Source: Blastomonas sp. SL216
GTDB taxonomy: Bacteria; Pseudomonadota; Alphaproteobacteria; Sphingomonadales; Sphingomonadaceae
Assembly: GCA_026625625.1 (NCBI GenBank)
Contig: CP113055.1
Location: 746,501 to 810,500 of the forward strand
Length of the DNA stretch: 64,000 nucleotides
Direction: 5' to 3'
Each line of letters starts with the position of its first letter. Positions within the stretch are counted from its first letter, which is position 1. Below are positions 56,804 to 64,000 of this stretch, in pieces. Under the pieces are notes generated by a model. It had not been told where the DNA came from, searched no databases, and saw only the letters and a list, made by a program, of their open reading frames with translations. Made by a program: the position numbers and the translations under genes.

Positions 56804-57695
56804 TGCGGAAGCCGATATGGTTTGACGAAAAGTCGGTTTCCTGCGGCTGACGCGCTGCGGCGCGATAGCGCGCGCAGAAATTCGCGGCGCACAGCCAGCT
56901 TCCGCCCTTGATGATCATGTGCCGATCATCCGCCGGGCTGTCGGTCCATTCCCAGACATTGCCGATCAGGTCGTGCACGCCGTTGCGGTCTGCGGGGAAA
57001 CAGCTGGCAGGCGCGGTGCCGGAAAAGCCGTCCTTGCCCTCATCCTTGGCGGGGAACACGCCCTGCCAGTGGTTGGCGCGTGGATTGCCGTTATCGTCGA
57101 TGGCGCCCGAAAAGCGGTTTGCAGGATCGGGAAGGCCGCTGCTCGCGGCATATTCCCATTCCTCCTCGCTCGGCAGCCGCCCGCCGGCCCATTTGGCATA
57201 GGCGCGTGCATCGGCGAGCGTCACATGCACAACCGGATGGCGACCCTTGTCCCGGATGGTCGAGCCAGGCCCCTCGGGCGCAAGCCAGGTCGCGCCTCTG
57301 CGCAGCACCCACCGGCCATTCCGCCCCGCCTTGTCGCGCGCGAACACCGCCGATCCTGCAGCCGGATCGCCGGATGAGGCTGCCTTCTCGGCCTGGGTGA
57401 CATATCCGGTCGCCTTGACGAAGGCGGCGAACTGATCGTTGGTCACCTCATGCGCCTGGATGGCGAAACCCTCGACCCGAAGCCGGATCGACGGACGCTC
57501 TTCGGGATAGAGAGGATCGGCACCCTTGATATAGGAACCTGCAGCCAGCGTGACGAACTGGCCTTCACGGAACATGTCGGCGGGGCATTCGCGCTGTGAG
57601 GCCTGCTGCGGCTCGGGCGCGGCGTCCGGCCCTGCGCTGCAGGCTGCGAGCGCGAGAATGCTCCCTGTCAGCAACAACCCGCGCAGCAGGATCAA
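56760..57695 (-). CDS. Formylglycine-generating enzyme family lipoprotein (SUMF1-like)
   Basis: This 311-residue protein has a lipoprotein signal peptide (LTGSILALAACSAG; Cys about residue 19) and a full SUMF1/FGE-sulfatase domain. The catalytic pair is present as C269-A-A-N-F-C274 in GGSWLCAANFCARYRAAAR, with the same 5-residue spacing as the Cu-dependent active site of characterised bacterial FGEs. WEWTDSP and GFRIIRD are also typical. It should turn the CxPSR cysteine of both sulfatases into formylglycine. A TTG start overlaps the TetR stop. Confidence 0.88.
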   Translation of the reverse strand: MILLRGLLLTGSILALAACSAGPDAAPEPQQASQRECPADMFREGQFVTLAAGSYIKGADPLYPEERPSIRLRVEGFAIQAHEVTNDQFAAFVKATGYVTQAEKAASSGDPAAGSAVFARDKAGRNGRWVLRRGATWLAPEGPGSTIRDKGRHPVVHVTLADARAYAKWAGGRLPSEEEWEYAASSGLPDPANRFSGAIDDNGNPRANHWQGVFPAKDEGKDGFSGTAPASCFPADRNGVHDLIGNVWEWTDSPADDRHMIIKGGSWLCAANFCARYRAAARQPQETDFSSNHIGFRIIRDAAAPAPGTAR

Positions 57696-58288
57696 TCCAC
57701 CAACCTCGAAATCGTCAGATGCACCACATCGGCAGCCTGTCTGGTGGTCAGCCCCTGGTCCTGGCGCAACCGCCGCCAGGTCTGGAAGCCCGCGCACATT
57801 TCCACGGCGGAAAACCGGGTCGCATCCTTGCGGACGGCGTCAGGAAGCACGCCTTCCAGCCCGGTGCGTTCAAGATGGACGAACCGTTCATAGTTGAGCA
57901 TCAGATAGTCCGAACTGAACCGGCGGATGCTGGCCGCGATCTTCAGCGGCATGATGCGCTCATAGATCATCGCGCGCCGTTCGAGCAATTGGTCCAGCTG
58001 TGCGCGCCAGCCTTCGCCGGTGAACGGCTGCTGGATGATAGGCATGATCTCCGCTTCCATCCGTTCGGTCATCTCGCTGTAAAGGCTGTCCATTTCCTCG
58101 AAATGGCGAAAAACGGTGCGCGCGCTGACCCCGGCCTTTTCGGCGATTTCGGCAGCGCTGGGCTCCATCTTGCCGCCCATGATGATCTCGAGCATGGCAT
58201 CGACAATCGCCTGACGGCTGCGTTCACTACGTTGCTTGCGTCCATCGGGATGGCGGATTGGGGGTGTCTGATTCATGTAAAACGGCAT
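57692..58288 (-). CDS. TetR family regulator of the sulfatase block
   Basis: This 198-residue protein has a basic N-terminus and a TetR helix-turn-helix: PSAAEIAEKAGVSARTVFRHFEEMD, about residues 43-67. The ligand-binding half is helical. It sits 20 nt after the DUF1330 gene and overlaps the FGE gene, so the three form one transcript. That transcript starts at the 58831 operator, implying autoregulation. An alternative start lies four codons later. Confidence 0.88.
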   Translation of the reverse strand: MPFYMNQTPPIRHPDGRKQRSERSRQAIVDAMLEIIMGGKMEPSAAEIAEKAGVSARTVFRHFEEMDSLYSEMTERMEAEIMPIIQQPFTGEGWRAQLDQLLERRAMIYERIMPLKIAASIRRFSSDYLMLNYERFVHLERTGLEGVLPDAVRKDATRFSAVEMCAGFQTWRRLRQDQGLTTRQAADVVHLTISRLVD

Positions 58289-58308
58289 ATCCCCAACATG
58301 GGCCTATG

Positions 58309-58791
58309 TCACCCCTTGGCGCCGACCAAGGACAGGATCTGCTGCATCCAGGGCATGTTCCGGCCTTCCTCGGACAGCACGGATTCGATGTTGAGCTGCC
58401 CATCCAGCCCGGCGCTGCGATGCACGGCGATCTCGCGCCATTCATCGGACATCGACATGCGCACCATATCGGCGCGCTTGGGGTAGACGCCGATCGCAAC
58501 CTCGTCCCACAGCTCGCCGACCTGGCCGAGCGACAGGAAGGTGACATCGGCCACGAACATGGCAACGCCGCCGAAATTGGGCAGCAGCTTCGATACCGCG
58601 CGGCCATAGATCATATAGGCCTCGCGCCCGGTCAGATCGGTTTCGCGGCCATCCTCATAGACCGCCTTGTCCTTGAACTTGAGCAGGTTGATCATGAAGA
58701 TCGGGCCGTCGGGCCCGGGCTGCATCATGCCCGCCAGCGTCTCGGGATTGCCCGGAAAGACTTCGTTCAACACGGTGAAGGGCTGCGGCAT
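58309..58791 (-). CDS. DUF1330 domain protein
   Basis: This 160-residue protein has a dimeric alpha/beta-barrel fold of the DUF1330 type: PIFMINLLKFKDKAVYEDGRETDLTGREAYMIYG, about residues 30-63, then NFGGVAMFVADV. Such small ferredoxin-like proteins often act as lyases, monooxygenases or ligand-binding subunits. It is first in the leftward operon with tetR and the FGE gene. GAGAGGA precedes the ATG. Confidence 0.78.
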   Translation of the reverse strand: MPQPFTVLNEVFPGNPETLAGMMQPGPDGPIFMINLLKFKDKAVYEDGRETDLTGREAYMIYGRAVSKLLPNFGGVAMFVADVTFLSLGQVGELWDEVAIGVYPKRADMVRMSMSDEWREIAVHRSAGLDGQLNIESVLSEEGRNMPWMQQILSLVGAKG

Positions 58792-58822
58792 CGGTCATCC
58801 TCTCGGCTTTGTTCTGCGCGGG

Positions 58823-58851
58823 AGGCTATATATTGACACATTTGATGTCAA
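58823..58851 (-). promoter_or_regulatory. Core promoter of the DUF1330-tetR-FGE unit
   Basis: On the minus strand, TTGACA (58851-58846), 17 nt and TAGCCT (58828-58823) form a near-consensus promoter. It shares its -10 hexamer and spacing with the two rightward promoters of the block. Confidence 0.6.
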
Positions 58852-58856
58852 TATAT
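58828..58856. promoter_or_regulatory. Palindromic operator, copy 2 (extended)
   Basis: This is a perfect palindrome with 11-bp arms (ATATATTGACA / TGTCAATATAT) around a 7-nt spacer CATTTGA. The inner 8-bp arms are identical to those of the 53657 copy. It overlaps the -35 element of the DUF1330 promoter and touches the recQ stop codon. Confidence 0.85.
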
Positions 58857-60625
58857 CAGGCGTGTTCCTGAAGTACCCGCAGGAACGCCTCGCCATAGGC
58901 CTCGAGCTTGCGCGTGCCGATGCCCGATATGCGCGACATGGCGTCCAGGCTTTGCGGCATTCGTTCGGTCATCTCGCGCAGCGTACTGTCGTGGAATATG
59001 ACATAGGGCGGCACGCCTGCCTCTTGTGCCAGATCGCGGCGACAGGCCCGCAAGGCCTCGAACAGCGGATTGCTCACCGGATTGGCAGCGTCCCCGCCGC
59101 GCTTGCCGCGCCGCGCGCGCCTGGGCGGCAGGACTAGGGGCAGCTGGACCTCATCGCGCAAGATAGCGCGCGCTTCCGGACCCAGCATCAGCCCGCCGTG
59201 CTCGTTGGTCGCCAGCGCATCGCGCACCTGCAGCGCCCGCGCGACCGGCTTGATCAGCAGCGCTTCCTCGCCATCGATTATGCCAAACACGGAGAGCCGG
59301 TCATGCCCGCGCTGCTGCACCTTGTCGGTGTTCTGGCCGCGCAGCACCGCCTCGACATGACCAAGGCCAAAGCTCTGGCCGGTGCGATAGACGGCAGATA
59401 GCAGCTTGCGCGCGGTCTGCGTCGCGTCGACACTGTCGGGCGGGCTCAGACAATTGTCGCAATTGCCGCATTGCTCTGGCGGAGTTTCGCCAAAATGGCG
59501 CAGCAGCACCGCGCGCCGGCAACCCCCGGTTTCGACCAGCGCGCCGAGTGCGGAGATACGGGTACGCTCGCCCGCCTGGCGTTCGGCCTCGATTTCGGCA
59601 ATCCGCATCCGCGCGCGCGCAAAATCGTCAGCCGCCCAGAACAGATGCGCCTCGGCAGGCTCGCCATCGCGGCCCGCGCGGCCCGATTCCTGATAATAGC
59701 CCTCGATCGACTTGGGCAGCCCGGCATGGACGACAAAGCGCACATCGGGCTTGTCGATCCCCATGCCGAACGCGACGGTGGCGACCATCACCATGTCTTC
59801 GCTGGCGATGAACGCATCCTGGTTGGTGCGCCGCTCCTCGGGCGGCATTCCGGCATGATAGGCGCGCACCGGGCGGCGTCCGTCGCGGCCCAGTTGCTCG
59901 GCAAGCTTCTCGGTCCCGGCGCGGGTCTGGGCATAGACGATGCCGGGGCCCGGATTGCTGGCGACGAGATCGCCGATCTGCCGCACCAGCCCATCGCGCG
60001 GGTGCACGGAATAGCGGATATTGGGCCGGTCGAACCCGGCAATCACCATGCCTTCGGGCGTGATGCCGAGCTGCTTGAGAATATCCTCGCGCGTATGCGC
60101 ATCGGCGGTGGCGGTGAGCGCCAGCCGGGGACAATTAGGATAGCTGTCGAGCAGCGGCCGCAGCAGACGGTAATCCGGACGGAAATCATGCCCCCATTCG
60201 GATACGCAATGCGCCTCGTCGATGGCGAACAAGGCAATCGGCGCGCAGGACAGGAGGCTGCGGAAGCCTTCCGAACTTGCGCGTTCGGGTGCGACATAGA
60301 GCAGGTCGAGCTCGCCCGCACGGAAGCGGTCCTGTGTCTGCTGCCAGTCGGCATCGACCGAGGTCAGGCTGGCCGCGCGGATGCCCAGCGCCTGCGCCGC
60401 GCGCAGCTGGTCGTGCATCAACGCAATCAGCGGCGAGATGACGACACAGCACCCATCCAGCGCGACGGCGGGGAGCTGGTAGCAGAGCGACTTGCCCGCC
60501 CCCGTGGGCATGATCGCCAGCGTATCCTGGCCCGCCAGCACGCGGCTCACCACCTGCTCCTGCACCCCGCGAAAGGCGGAAAAGCCGAAAGTTTCCTGCA
60601 GGACGTCTAGCGGGGCGCGGGTCAT
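58856..60625 (-). CDS. recQ: ATP-dependent DNA helicase RecQ
   Basis: This 589-residue 3'-5' helicase acts in recombination and fork repair. It has Walker A ([14 protein letters not shown]), the DEAH box ([19 protein letters not shown]), a zinc-binding segment with CGNCDNC and a C-terminal HRDC domain (about residues 515-585). It is complete. Its end abuts the operator of the DUF1330 unit. Confidence 0.95.
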   Translation of the reverse strand: MTRAPLDVLQETFGFSAFRGVQEQVVSRVLAGQDTLAIMPTGAGKSLCYQLPAVALDGCCVVISPLIALMHDQLRAAQALGIRAASLTSVDADWQQTQDRFRAGELDLLYVAPERASSEGFRSLLSCAPIALFAIDEAHCVSEWGHDFRPDYRLLRPLLDSYPNCPRLALTATADAHTREDILKQLGITPEGMVIAGFDRPNIRYSVHPRDGLVRQIGDLVASNPGPGIVYAQTRAGTEKLAEQLGRDGRRPVRAYHAGMPPEERRTNQDAFIASEDMVMVATVAFGMGIDKPDVRFVVHAGLPKSIEGYYQESGRAGRDGEPAEAHLFWAADDFARARMRIAEIEAERQAGERTRISALGALVETGGCRRAVLLRHFGETPPEQCGNCDNCLSPPDSVDATQTARKLLSAVYRTGQSFGLGHVEAVLRGQNTDKVQQRGHDRLSVFGIIDGEEALLIKPVARALQVRDALATNEHGGLMLGPEARAILRDEVQLPLVLPPRRARRGKRGGDAANPVSNPLFEALRACRRDLAQEAGVPPYVIFHDSTLREMTERMPQSLDAMSRISGIGTRKLEAYGEAFLRVLQEHA

Positions 60626-60688
60626 CCGCCCGCTCTTATGAGGGCGGGCCGATACAGGGAAGGGGGAAAAGGTCGCGCCAGCGCGCGA

Positions 60689-62146
60689 TCAGGCCGCGTT
60701 GTCGATGCCCAGCTCGGTCAGCTTGCGGTACAATGTCGAGCGCCCGATGCCGAGACGGCGCGCAACTTCGGTCATCCGACCGCGATAATGGCCGATCGCC
60801 AGCCGGATCACGTCGGCCTCGATTTCTTCGAGGGGGCGCAGATTGCCGTCTTCGGCGTAGAGCGTAATGCCGATGCCGTCATGGCTGGCAGAGGCGCGGC
60901 GCGGCTCCTCCTCGCCCAGCATGTTGGTGAGCTGCGGAAATTCCGCGGTGGTCAGCGCATCGCCGTCGCAGAAGATCGCTGCGCGGAACAAGGCGTTCTG
61001 CAGCTGGCGCACATTGCCCGGCCAGTCATAGCTCGACAGCAGCGACAGTGCTTCGTCCGTAATGCCCAGTCCGCGCAGGCCCGGTTGTTCGGCAATGCGC
61101 GCCAGGAAATGGCGGACCAGTGCGGGAATGTCGCTCGACCGGTCGCGGAGCGCCGGGATGGTGATCTGGACGGGCGCGATGGCGAAATACAGGTCTTCGC
61201 GGAACGTGCCTTCTTCAACCATCGGCTTGAGCGGCATGTTGCTTGCGCAGATGAAGCGGACGTCGCAACGGAAGCTGTGTCGTGCGCCCAGCGGACGCAC
61301 TTCGCCCGAACGGATCGCATCGGCGAGCTTGGCCTGCGATTCGAGCGGGAGCTGATCGACCTCGTCGATGAACAGCGTGCCGCCCTCGACCCGCTGGATG
61401 ATGCCGAGATGCCGGTCGAATGCCCCGGGAAACGCGCCGCGTTCATGCCCGAACAGCTGCGATTCGATCTGGCCGCTCGAGGCCCCGGCACAGGTGACCA
61501 GGCGCAGCGCCAGCTTGGCACGCGGGCTTGATGCATGGATCGCGCGTGCAATCATCTCCTTGCCCGTGCCGCTTTCGCCTTCGATCAGCACCGGGGAGTG
61601 CGTGCGCGCGGACTTGGCGGCGACCGCCAGAGCCGCACGAAAACGCGGTGACGATCCGATCATTTCGTCGAAATCAAGCGGAGCTGCGATCTTCTCGGTC
61701 AGTGGGCGAAGCTCGTCCGCATCGTCCTTGCGCGCGGCGGCGTTGAGCGCGGCCACCAGCCGGTCGGGTGCGATCGGCTTGATGAGATAGTCGGTGGCAC
61801 CTGCGCGCATCGCTTCCACCGCCAGCAGCGGCGAGGTGCTGGTGGTCAGCATCAGGATGGGCAGGGCAGGGCGGCGCGCCTTGAGTTCCTTGATCAATTC
61901 GGCTGCTTCGTCGCCCGGCACCCATTGGTCGAGGATGATCGCATCGAGCATCATCCCTTCCTGCGTGCCGAGCATGGCGATGGCGGTCTCCGAATCGTGC
62001 GCAAACACCGTCCGCCAGCCCGCCTTTGCGGCGAGCGCGGCGACAAGCCGGCATTGCGCCGGTTCGTTGTCGATCAGCATCACCCGGCGGATCTGCTGGT
62101 CTGCGTCTGTGCGTTCCTTGGCCATCACAGGCGCTTCTACCGGCAT
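60689..62146 (-). CDS. NtrC-type response regulator with altered GAFTGA loop
   Basis: This 485-residue protein has three parts: a receiver domain (phosphoacceptor D73, K123), an AAA+ domain with Walker A GESGTGKE (190-197) and Walker B GGTLFIDE (255-262), and a Fis-type DNA-binding end (MTEVARRLGIGRSTLYRKL). The sigma-54 contact loop reads GAFPGA (237-242) in place of GAFTGA. It may therefore not activate sigma-54 promoters and could work as a repressor or sigma-70 regulator. No sensor kinase is adjacent. recQ lies 63 nt downstream. Confidence 0.88.
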   Translation of the reverse strand: MPVEAPVMAKERTDADQQIRRVMLIDNEPAQCRLVAALAAKAGWRTVFAHDSETAIAMLGTQEGMMLDAIILDQWVPGDEAAELIKELKARRPALPILMLTTSTSPLLAVEAMRAGATDYLIKPIAPDRLVAALNAAARKDDADELRPLTEKIAAPLDFDEMIGSSPRFRAALAVAAKSARTHSPVLIEGESGTGKEMIARAIHASSPRAKLALRLVTCAGASSGQIESQLFGHERGAFPGAFDRHLGIIQRVEGGTLFIDEVDQLPLESQAKLADAIRSGEVRPLGARHSFRCDVRFICASNMPLKPMVEEGTFREDLYFAIAPVQITIPALRDRSSDIPALVRHFLARIAEQPGLRGLGITDEALSLLSSYDWPGNVRQLQNALFRAAIFCDGDALTTAEFPQLTNMLGEEEPRRASASHDGIGITLYAEDGNLRPLEEIEADVIRLAIGHYRGRMTEVARRLGIGRSTLYRKLTELGIDNAA

Positions 62147-62234
62147 GTGGTAAAAACCCGATTAAAGCTAATAAAGTTAAGCTTGGCGGCTCCCTAGCGA
62201 TTTGAAGCTTGCGGGATTGAGCGACACCCGGCAT

Positions 62235-62252
62235 TCGGTTAAGGCGAACCGA
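62235..62252. promoter_or_regulatory. Small inverted repeat before the oxidase subunit gene
   Basis: TCGGTT-AAGGCG-AACCGA has 6-bp arms and lies 39 nt before the small oxidase gene, in the gap divergent from the response regulator. It is a possible operator, with only weak support. Confidence 0.3.
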
Positions 62253-62290
62253 TATCAACTTCGGCACCAATAACGGGGAAGGCTCTGACC

Positions 62291-62422
62291 ATGGCCAACG
62301 ACACGTCCAACAACATCGAATATGCACGCCAGACCTATGAAGGGTTCATGGGCCTGCTGAAGACCGGAACGATCGTCGCATCGCTCGTGACGGTCTTCGT
62401 CGTCGTCCTCATCGCCAGCTGA
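62291..62422 (+). CDS. aa3-type cytochrome c oxidase subunit IV
   Basis: This 43-residue protein reads MANDTSNNIEYARQTYEGFM and then a single membrane helix (about residues 22-42). It matches the bacterial aa3 oxidase subunit IV family (PF07835), a small accessory subunit of the terminal oxidase. It lies 11 nt before pntAA, a common alphaproteobacterial arrangement. Confidence 0.85.
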   Translation: MANDTSNNIEYARQTYEGFMGLLKTGTIVASLVTVFVVVLIAS

Positions 62423-62433
62423 CCGGCGGCGGC

Positions 62434-63561
62434 ATGAAGATCGCGGTCCTCAAGGAGCAGGCATCGGGCGAACGGCGCGTTTCGGCGAGCCCTGAAACCG
62501 TCAAGAAGTTCATCGGATTGGGAGCGACCGTGGCGGTGGAAGCCGGTGCGGGCGAATTTGCGTCGGTCTCCGACGCGGATTTCGCGGCTGCCGGTGCCAG
62601 CGTGGGTTCGCGCGCCGATGTTCTCGGCGATGCGGACATCATTTTCGGCGTCCAGGGTCCCGACCCTGCCAGCCTTGCAGGCGCAAAGCCCGGCGCGATG
62701 ATCGCGGCCTCGCTGAACCCCTTTGGCGAGCGCGCACGCATCGACGCCTATGCGGCTGCGGGCTTCCAGGCCTTGGCGCTGGAATTCATGCCGCGCATCA
62801 CCCGCGCCCAGTCGATGGACATCCTGTCCTCGCAATCGAACCTGGCCGGGTACAAGGCGGTGCTCGATGGCGCTGCAGAATATGGCAAGGCCTTCCCGAT
62901 GATGATGACCGCCGCGGGCACCGTGTCCGCCGCCAAGGTGTTCATCATGGGCGTCGGCGTGGCCGGTTTGCAGGCGATCGCGACGGCTCGCCGTCTGGGC
63001 GCGCAGGTTTCTGCCACCGACGTGCGTTCGGCGACCAAGGAACAGATCCAGTCGCTGGGCGCCAAGCCGATCTTCGTCGAGAATGTCGCCGGTATCGAAG
63101 GTGAAGGCGCAGGTGGCTATGCCACCGAAATGTCCGATGAATACAAGGCGGCTCAGGCCGAACTGGTGTCTTCGCACATCGCCAAGCAGGATATCGTGAT
63201 CACCACCGCGCTGATCCCGGGACGGCCTGCACCGCGGCTGATTTCCGACGCGCAGATTGCCAGCATGAAGCCGGGCAGCGTCATCGTCGATCTTGCGGTG
63301 GAGCAGGGCGGCAATGTCGAAGGTGCGGTCGCGGGCGAAGTGGTCGTCAAGCACGGCGTCAAGATCGTCGGCCATCGCAATGTGCCCTCGCGGCTTGCCA
63401 CCGATGCCTCGGCGCTGTTCGCGCGCAACCTGTTCAACTTCTTCTCGGCCTTCTGGGACAAGGAAGCCAAGGCGCCCGTGTTCCCCGATGACGATGAAAT
63501 CGTCCAGGGCGTCCGCGTGACCATGGGCGGCAAGGTCGTCAGCGAGAGGCTGCTGGCCTGA
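62434..63561 (+). CDS. pntAA: NAD(P) transhydrogenase subunit alpha, part 1
   Basis: This is the soluble NAD(H)-binding domain I of the proton-pumping transhydrogenase that makes NADPH from NADH. The 375-residue protein has MKIAVLKEQASGERRVSASPET at its start and the Rossmann loop GVGVAGLQAIATARRLGA. As in many Alphaproteobacteria, the membrane part of the alpha subunit is a separate gene (pntAB) downstream. Confidence 0.95.
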   Translation: MKIAVLKEQASGERRVSASPETVKKFIGLGATVAVEAGAGEFASVSDADFAAAGASVGSRADVLGDADIIFGVQGPDPASLAGAKPGAMIAASLNPFGERARIDAYAAAGFQALALEFMPRITRAQSMDILSSQSNLAGYKAVLDGAAEYGKAFPMMMTAAGTVSAAKVFIMGVGVAGLQAIATARRLGAQVSATDVRSATKEQIQSLGAKPIFVENVAGIEGEGAGGYATEMSDEYKAAQAELVSSHIAKQDIVITTALIPGRPAPRLISDAQIASMKPGSVIVDLAVEQGGNVEGAVAGEVVVKHGVKIVGHRNVPSRLATDASALFARNLFNFFSAFWDKEAKAPVFPDDDEIVQGVRVTMGGKVVSERLLA

Positions 63562-63645
63562 CAATCGAACATCTGACCGGCCTGGCCCGGACCCCTCCCG
63601 CAGCACGGCAAGGCCGATCTGGCGGGGCGAATGGAGAATGTGAAG

Positions 63646-63930
63646 ATGGACTTCATCTCAATCCTCTCGATTTTCGTGATGGCCTGTTTCGTGGGCTATT
63701 ATGTCGTCTGGTCGGTGACGCCCGCGCTGCACACGCCGCTGATGGCGGTGACCAACGCGATCTCGTCGGTGATCATCGTCGGTGCGCTGGTGGCCAGCGC
63801 CGAGGCTGTGTCGCCGGTGGCGAAATATCTGGGGCTGCTCGCGGTGGTGTTTGCCGCGGTCAACATCTTCGGCGGTTTTGCCGTCACCGAGCGCATGCTT
63901 GCGATGTACAAGAAGAAGGAGCGCAAGTGA
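63646..63930 (+). CDS. pntAB: NAD(P) transhydrogenase subunit alpha, part 2
   Basis: This 94-residue membrane part of the alpha subunit has about three helices and the family core FVGYYVVWSVTPALHTPLMAVTNAIS, with AISSVI lining the proton path. I use ATG 63646 (MDFISILSIFVM), as in homologues; an ATG 15 nt upstream is possible. It ends ERK with a stop overlapping the next ATG. Confidence 0.94.
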   Translation: MDFISILSIFVMACFVGYYVVWSVTPALHTPLMAVTNAISSVIIVGALVASAEAVSPVAKYLGLLAVVFAAVNIFGGFAVTERMLAMYKKKERK

Positions 63931-64000
63931 TGGCTCTGGGGGCAGCAATGAACATCAACCGCCATTCTTTCCGCCAGCATCCGCTGACCTTCGCCGCCGC
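63930..64000 (+). CDS. Start of an unrecognised gene, cut by the window edge
   Basis: An ATG overlapping the pntAB stop (ATGA) opens a frame MALGAAMNINRHSFRQHPLTFAA that runs off the window; ATG 63948 is an alternative start. pntB would be expected here, but I do not recognise this N-terminus as PntB. It may be an intervening small gene or an unusual leader. Confidence 0.4.
   Translation, partial: MALGAAMNINRHSFRQHPLTFAA

Noticed and set aside
58835-58853. recQ as a member of the TetR/sulfatase regulon
   Set aside because: recQ runs toward the operator and ends there; the site lies at its 3' end, not its promoter.

Overview
The window is ordinary chromosome of a GC-rich alphaproteobacterium. 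Gene order and protein style (nuo genes followed by birA, coaX, rnj and a DUF1467 gene; hisZ near purA; split pntA next to a tiny aa3 oxidase subunit IV) fit Sphingomonadales best. I cannot name a genus. I see no tRNA, rRNA, CRISPR array, prophage or insertion sequence.

Layout. 1-12.5 kb: the distal part of the complex I operon (nuoG fragment through nuoN), running with tiny overlaps into birA, coaX, rnj and a DUF1467 gene. 12.5-18.4 kb: a cold-shock gene with a long leader, a hemerythrin-like gene, hisZ, an exported hydrolase, purA and a winged-helix regulator. 18.4-24.5 kb: the heat-shock block hrcA-grpE and dnaK-dnaJ. dnaK has a textbook alphaproteobacterial sigma-32 promoter. Between the two pairs lie two leftward genes, a PCu(A)C copper chaperone and an HExxH protein. 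24.5-29.3 kb: a leftward cluster with both enzymes of the agmatine deiminase route to putrescine (aguA, aguB), an exported methyltransferase-like protein, a DUF3147 membrane protein and an M28 peptidase. 29.6-34.6 kb: an ECF-type sigma factor, glnE, a BCP peroxiredoxin and an M23 peptidase.

34.7-43.1 kb is a catabolic cluster: acyl-CoA synthetase, cytochrome P450, aldehyde dehydrogenase, thiolase, short-chain dehydrogenase, enoyl-CoA hydratase and a TetR regulator. The 18-bp palindrome TTTAATCGCGCGATTAAA lies in front of the synthetase and recurs with two changes in front of the thiolase. It is the likely operator of the cluster. 43.2-51.8 kb holds mixed genes, including a beta-helix protein/diheme cytochrome pair, mtnP, an MpaB-type oxygenase, a GGDEF-EAL-PilZ protein and a YceI lipoprotein.

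51.8-58.9 kb is the most interesting part. It has two cysteine-type sulfatases with different membrane anchors, a GST-like protein, a small membrane protein, a lipoprotein that is a formylglycine-generating enzyme with both catalytic cysteines, a TetR regulator and a DUF1330 protein. Two promoters in this block carry the same palindrome (TATTGACA-N7-TGTCAATA) and a third has a degenerate copy. All three have matching core promoters (TTGxxx, 17 bp, TAGCCT). This looks like a self-contained, locally regulated sulfate-ester-cleaving system that brings its own maturation enzyme.

58.9-64 kb: recQ, an NtrC-type response regulator whose GAFTGA loop is changed to GAFPGA, a 43-residue cytochrome oxidase subunit, pntAA and pntAB, and the start of an unrecognised gene cut by the window edge.
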